Shown in pieces: positions 5,311 through 7,105 of a stretch of 7,105 bases of DNA; position 1 is the first letter of the stretch, and each line of letters opens with the position of its first letter. The notes under the pieces are model-generated. The model was not told the DNA's origin and did not search any database. It worked only from the letters and a program-made list of their open reading frames with translations. Position numbers and translations under genes: made by a program. The DNA is taken from contig JBGTMJ010000044.1 in assembly GCA_041743655.1 (NCBI GenBank), positions 1 to 7,105 of the forward strand, given 5' to 3'. This DNA is from JARIHD01 sp041743655. Lineage in GTDB: Bacteria > Patescibacteriota > Saccharimonadia > Saccharimonadales > UBA4665.

Positions 5311-6864
5311 CTATCTTCGGTACAGTGAGTGGTTCTTAATCCAACCGTGAGGTGTGCGTGTGATGTCCATAGTATCGCCTTTCTTGGCTTCATCGGCAAG
5401 CTGGCTATAGGGCGTAAGCGTGAAGCCGAATGTGCTGCCTTGTCCCTCGTGTGATTTTACCCAGATGTTACCACCGTGGGCATCGATTATAGCCTTGCTT
5501 AAGTAAAGGCCCATGCCAGTACCACTTATCTGGTTACGATTGTGGTGGTCACGGTAGAATTTTTTGAAGAGGTTGCCTATGACTGCTTCGGGCACGCCTA
5601 CGCCAAAGTCCTGCACTGTCGTTTCGACTACTCCTCCACTTATGGCGTAGGCGTGTATGATGATTTCTTTTCCTTGGTTGCTGTATTTGATAGCGTTATC
5701 GATGAGGTTGCTGATGACTTCGCTAATACTCAGGGAATCAACGCCAACAGATGGGAGGTTATCGTCAACTTTGAGTGTAAGTTTTATACCGTGGACCTGA
5801 GCGCGCAGTTCCATACTGGCAACAACTGATTGCAAGAGTGGTCCGAGCTGCTCTTCGCGTAGTTTAAGCACTAACTGGTTATTTTCAAAGCGCGACACAT
5901 CTAGAATAGTCGAGGTAAAGGCTGCAAGTTGTTGCCCGGCTGCTTTCATCTTGCGCATGAAATCGGTCATCTCCGGGTCAAGTTTGCCTTCCAGTTCTTC
6001 CTCGAAAGCATCTATATAACCACGAAGTAAAGTAAGCGGCGTGCGCAATTCATGTGCGGCCAATGCTACAAGGTTCATGGCCTGGTCATCCTGGGAGTAT
6101 TGGTGGGTGCGGTCAAAAAGTACCAGCATGACTTCAAAACTTTCCGGATTATTCTTATTGTAATAGGCGACAAGGTCAAAATAGCGGTCTCCCTTTTCTT
6201 CGCCAAGATCAAGCCGGACACGTTCCCATGTCTTTGTGGCTGTAATTTGATCGGCTTTTACAAGTTCCAACCACTTATCAAAAGTATCTTCGTTGCTGAA
6301 TAACAGATCAAGGATGGCATACACGTTCTGCCCTGCGCTATCACTATTATCCTGGCCTATGTAGGTGCGTAAAGCTTCATTCGCGAACACTATATTGCTG
6401 TCTTTGTCGAGGACGACTAGGGGCAGAGGCAAACTATTGGCGACGAAGTCGGACTTGAGATTGCTATGAACATTTTTAGATGCACTTTCAACATCTTCGA
6501 CCACATTGGCCAGTTGGTATACGTGTGCGGCCAGTATAGTCACGAACTCCCTGCCAAGCTGTACTTTATCAGGGTCTGGTGCGGCTGCATTGGCAGTGTC
6601 GGGCGCAATGTGCATGACTGCTTCCCAAATGAACTTAACAGGTTGGAGCAGGTATACGGAGGCGATCCAAGTGACCAAGGCAGCCGATATCGGTGTTATT
6701 ATGCCGGCTATTGAAAGTAGTACAAGCTTGCTGTCGCCACCTCTATATGATCCGAGATTCTCATACGCTACCCACAGGCCTGCTAACGTAAGCAGTGAGT
6801 TACACAACAATATGAAAAAAAGACTAGTCTTAAATTGCGAACCGAATTTCTGTAAATGATCCAT
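5311..6864 (-). CDS. PAS-containing membrane sensor histidine kinase
   Basis: This 517-residue kinase should autophosphorylate and pass phosphate to the receiver encoded downstream. Two membrane segments (about 12-34 and 47-73) enclose only about 12 residues outside, so a large extracellular sensor is absent. A linker and a PAS domain (about 138-252, starting DFVANSLPLPLVVLDKDSNIVFANEA) follow, and the PAS domain is the likely sensing part. The DHp domain has H271 in LAAHELRTPL. The ATPase domain shows the N box (NLIDNAIKYS, 386-395), G1 box (DFGVGVP, 419-425), F box (LFKKFYR, 432-438) and G2 box (GTGMGLYLS, 448-456). A hydrophilic tail of about 30 residues after FTLTPYS (to 517) is longer than usual. 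The start lies 6 bases after the DUF3048 stop, without an obvious Shine-Dalgarno sequence, so translational coupling is likely. Confidence 0.95.
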   Translation of the reverse strand: MDHLQKFGSQFKTSLFFILLCNSLLTLAGLWVAYENLGSYRGGDSKLVLLSIAGIITPISAALVTWIASVYLLQPVKFIWEAVMHIAPDTANAAAPDPDKVQLGREFVTILAAHVYQLANVVEDVESASKNVHSNLKSDFVANSLPLPLVVLDKDSNIVFANEALRTYIGQDNSDSAGQNVYAILDLLFSNEDTFDKWLELVKADQITATKTWERVRLDLGEEKGDRYFDLVAYYNKNNPESFEVMLVLFDRTHQYSQDDQAMNLVALAAHELRTPLTLLRGYIDAFEEELEGKLDPEMTDFMRKMKAAGQQLAAFTSTILDVSRFENNQLVLKLREEQLGPLLQSVVASMELRAQVHGIKLTLKVDDNLPSVGVDSLSISEVISNLIDNAIKYSNQGKEIIIHAYAISGGVVETTVQDFGVGVPEAVIGNLFKKFYRDHHNRNQISGTGMGLYLSKAIIDAHGGNIWVKSHEGQGSTFGFTLTPYSQLADEAKKGDTMDITRTPHGWIKNHSLYRR

Positions 6865-6870
6865 TGTCTA

Positions 6871-7105
6871 CTATGGTTGGTATGTGACGCGATCGGCACT
6901 GCCGATGACCGTCAGCCAGGTTTTGCCCGGATTAAGTTTAATGATTGCACCACTGCTATCTTTAAAGACGAACTGGCTGTTGTTGCTCGTTTTTTCCCAA
7001 GTGCCCTCAGCGACAATGCCATCCTGGAATACAAACGTATGGCCACTGCCTATTGTGCCGTAGGTAGTATAGATACCATTTTTACCTTGGGGCATGACTA
7101 GCCCA
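6871..7105 (-). CDS. C-terminal part of a DUF3048 (YerB-like) protein, cut by window
   Basis: The last 74 or more residues match the C-terminal DUF3048 pattern: YTTYGTIGSGHTFVFQDG, then GTWEK, then FKDSSGAIIKLNPGKTWLTVIG. The corresponding family consensus is GxG.a.VFqdG...GtW.k.....d..G..i.l.pG.tWi.v. The frame stays open to the window edge (Gly-Leu-Val before the Met at 7095), so the start lies outside and 7095 is not the true start codon. Family members such as Bacillus YerB are typically exported lipoproteins of 300 residues or more, but the export signal would be outside this window. The stop is 6 bases before the kinase ATG, which makes it the upstream member of the same operon. The molecular role of DUF3048 proteins is not known to me. 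Confidence 0.85.
   Translation of the reverse strand, partial: GLVMPQGKNGIYTTYGTIGSGHTFVFQDGIVAEGTWEKTSNNSQFVFKDSSGAIIKLNPGKTWLTVIGSADRVTYQP

Noticed and set aside
6466..6859. Plus-strand open frames opposite the histidine kinase
   Set aside because: They are antisense to a clear kinase gene, have no recognisable domain and no ribosome-binding site.
1..7105. tRNA, rRNA or CRISPR sequences
   Set aside because: No cloverleaf with a TTCRA loop, no rRNA signature and no regularly spaced direct repeats were seen.
1306..7105. UGA recoding as in Gracilibacteria or SR1
   Set aside because: TGA serves as the stop of the membrane-protein gene and no conserved protein needs an in-frame TGA to be read through.

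Overview
The window looks like a chromosomal segment of a small-genome bacterium, most likely a Candidate Phyla Radiation / Saccharibacteria (TM7)-type organism. This is a judgement from protein style: a DUF3048 protein, a PAS-type membrane histidine kinase and a stand-alone receiver domain sit in one tight operon, next to a divergent UmuDC pair and two proteins I cannot place among familiar housekeeping genes. No rRNA or other marker gene is present, so the assignment is tentative. The standard genetic code fits: TAA, TAG and TGA all serve as stops, and tryptophan is TGG.

Layout. (1) 1-1255: an IS4-type insertion sequence whose minus-strand DDE transposase lies between 20-bp terminal inverted repeats. 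A strong hairpin sits just inside each end. The window begins exactly on the left repeat. (2) 1306-1890, minus: a small unrecognised protein with two membrane segments. (3) 1891-2022: a divergent control region with three ACTGT/ACAGT half-sites and a possible promoter. (4) 2023-3063, plus: a 346-residue protein that I read as a strongly diverged relative of the SAM hydrolase / SAM-dependent halogenase family (DUF62) with altered catalytic positions. (5) 3081-4729, minus: umuD and umuC, which overlap by one base. UmuC looks like an intact Y-family polymerase, but the UmuD homologue has lost the Ser-Lys protease dyad. It appears to be transcribed from an extended -10 promoter that would give a leaderless mRNA. 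(6) 4769-4880: a 112-bp nested inverted repeat filling most of the gap between umuD and the two-component genes. (7) 4900-7105, minus: the 3' end of a DUF3048 (YerB-like) gene, a 517-residue sensor kinase and a receiver-only response regulator, separated by 6 and 9 bases and so almost certainly one transcript.

How the genes work together. The kinase and receiver form a cognate phosphorelay pair, and the DUF3048 protein is probably a co-expressed envelope protein. The receiver has no DNA-binding domain, so its output must pass through another protein. UmuDC would provide damage-tolerant DNA synthesis, but the UmuD seen here could not be switched on by RecA-stimulated self-cleavage. If it acts at all, it acts as a constitutive UmuD'-like partner. 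The most unusual points are the protease-dead leaderless UmuD, the concentric palindrome upstream of it, and the active-site-altered DUF62-like protein.
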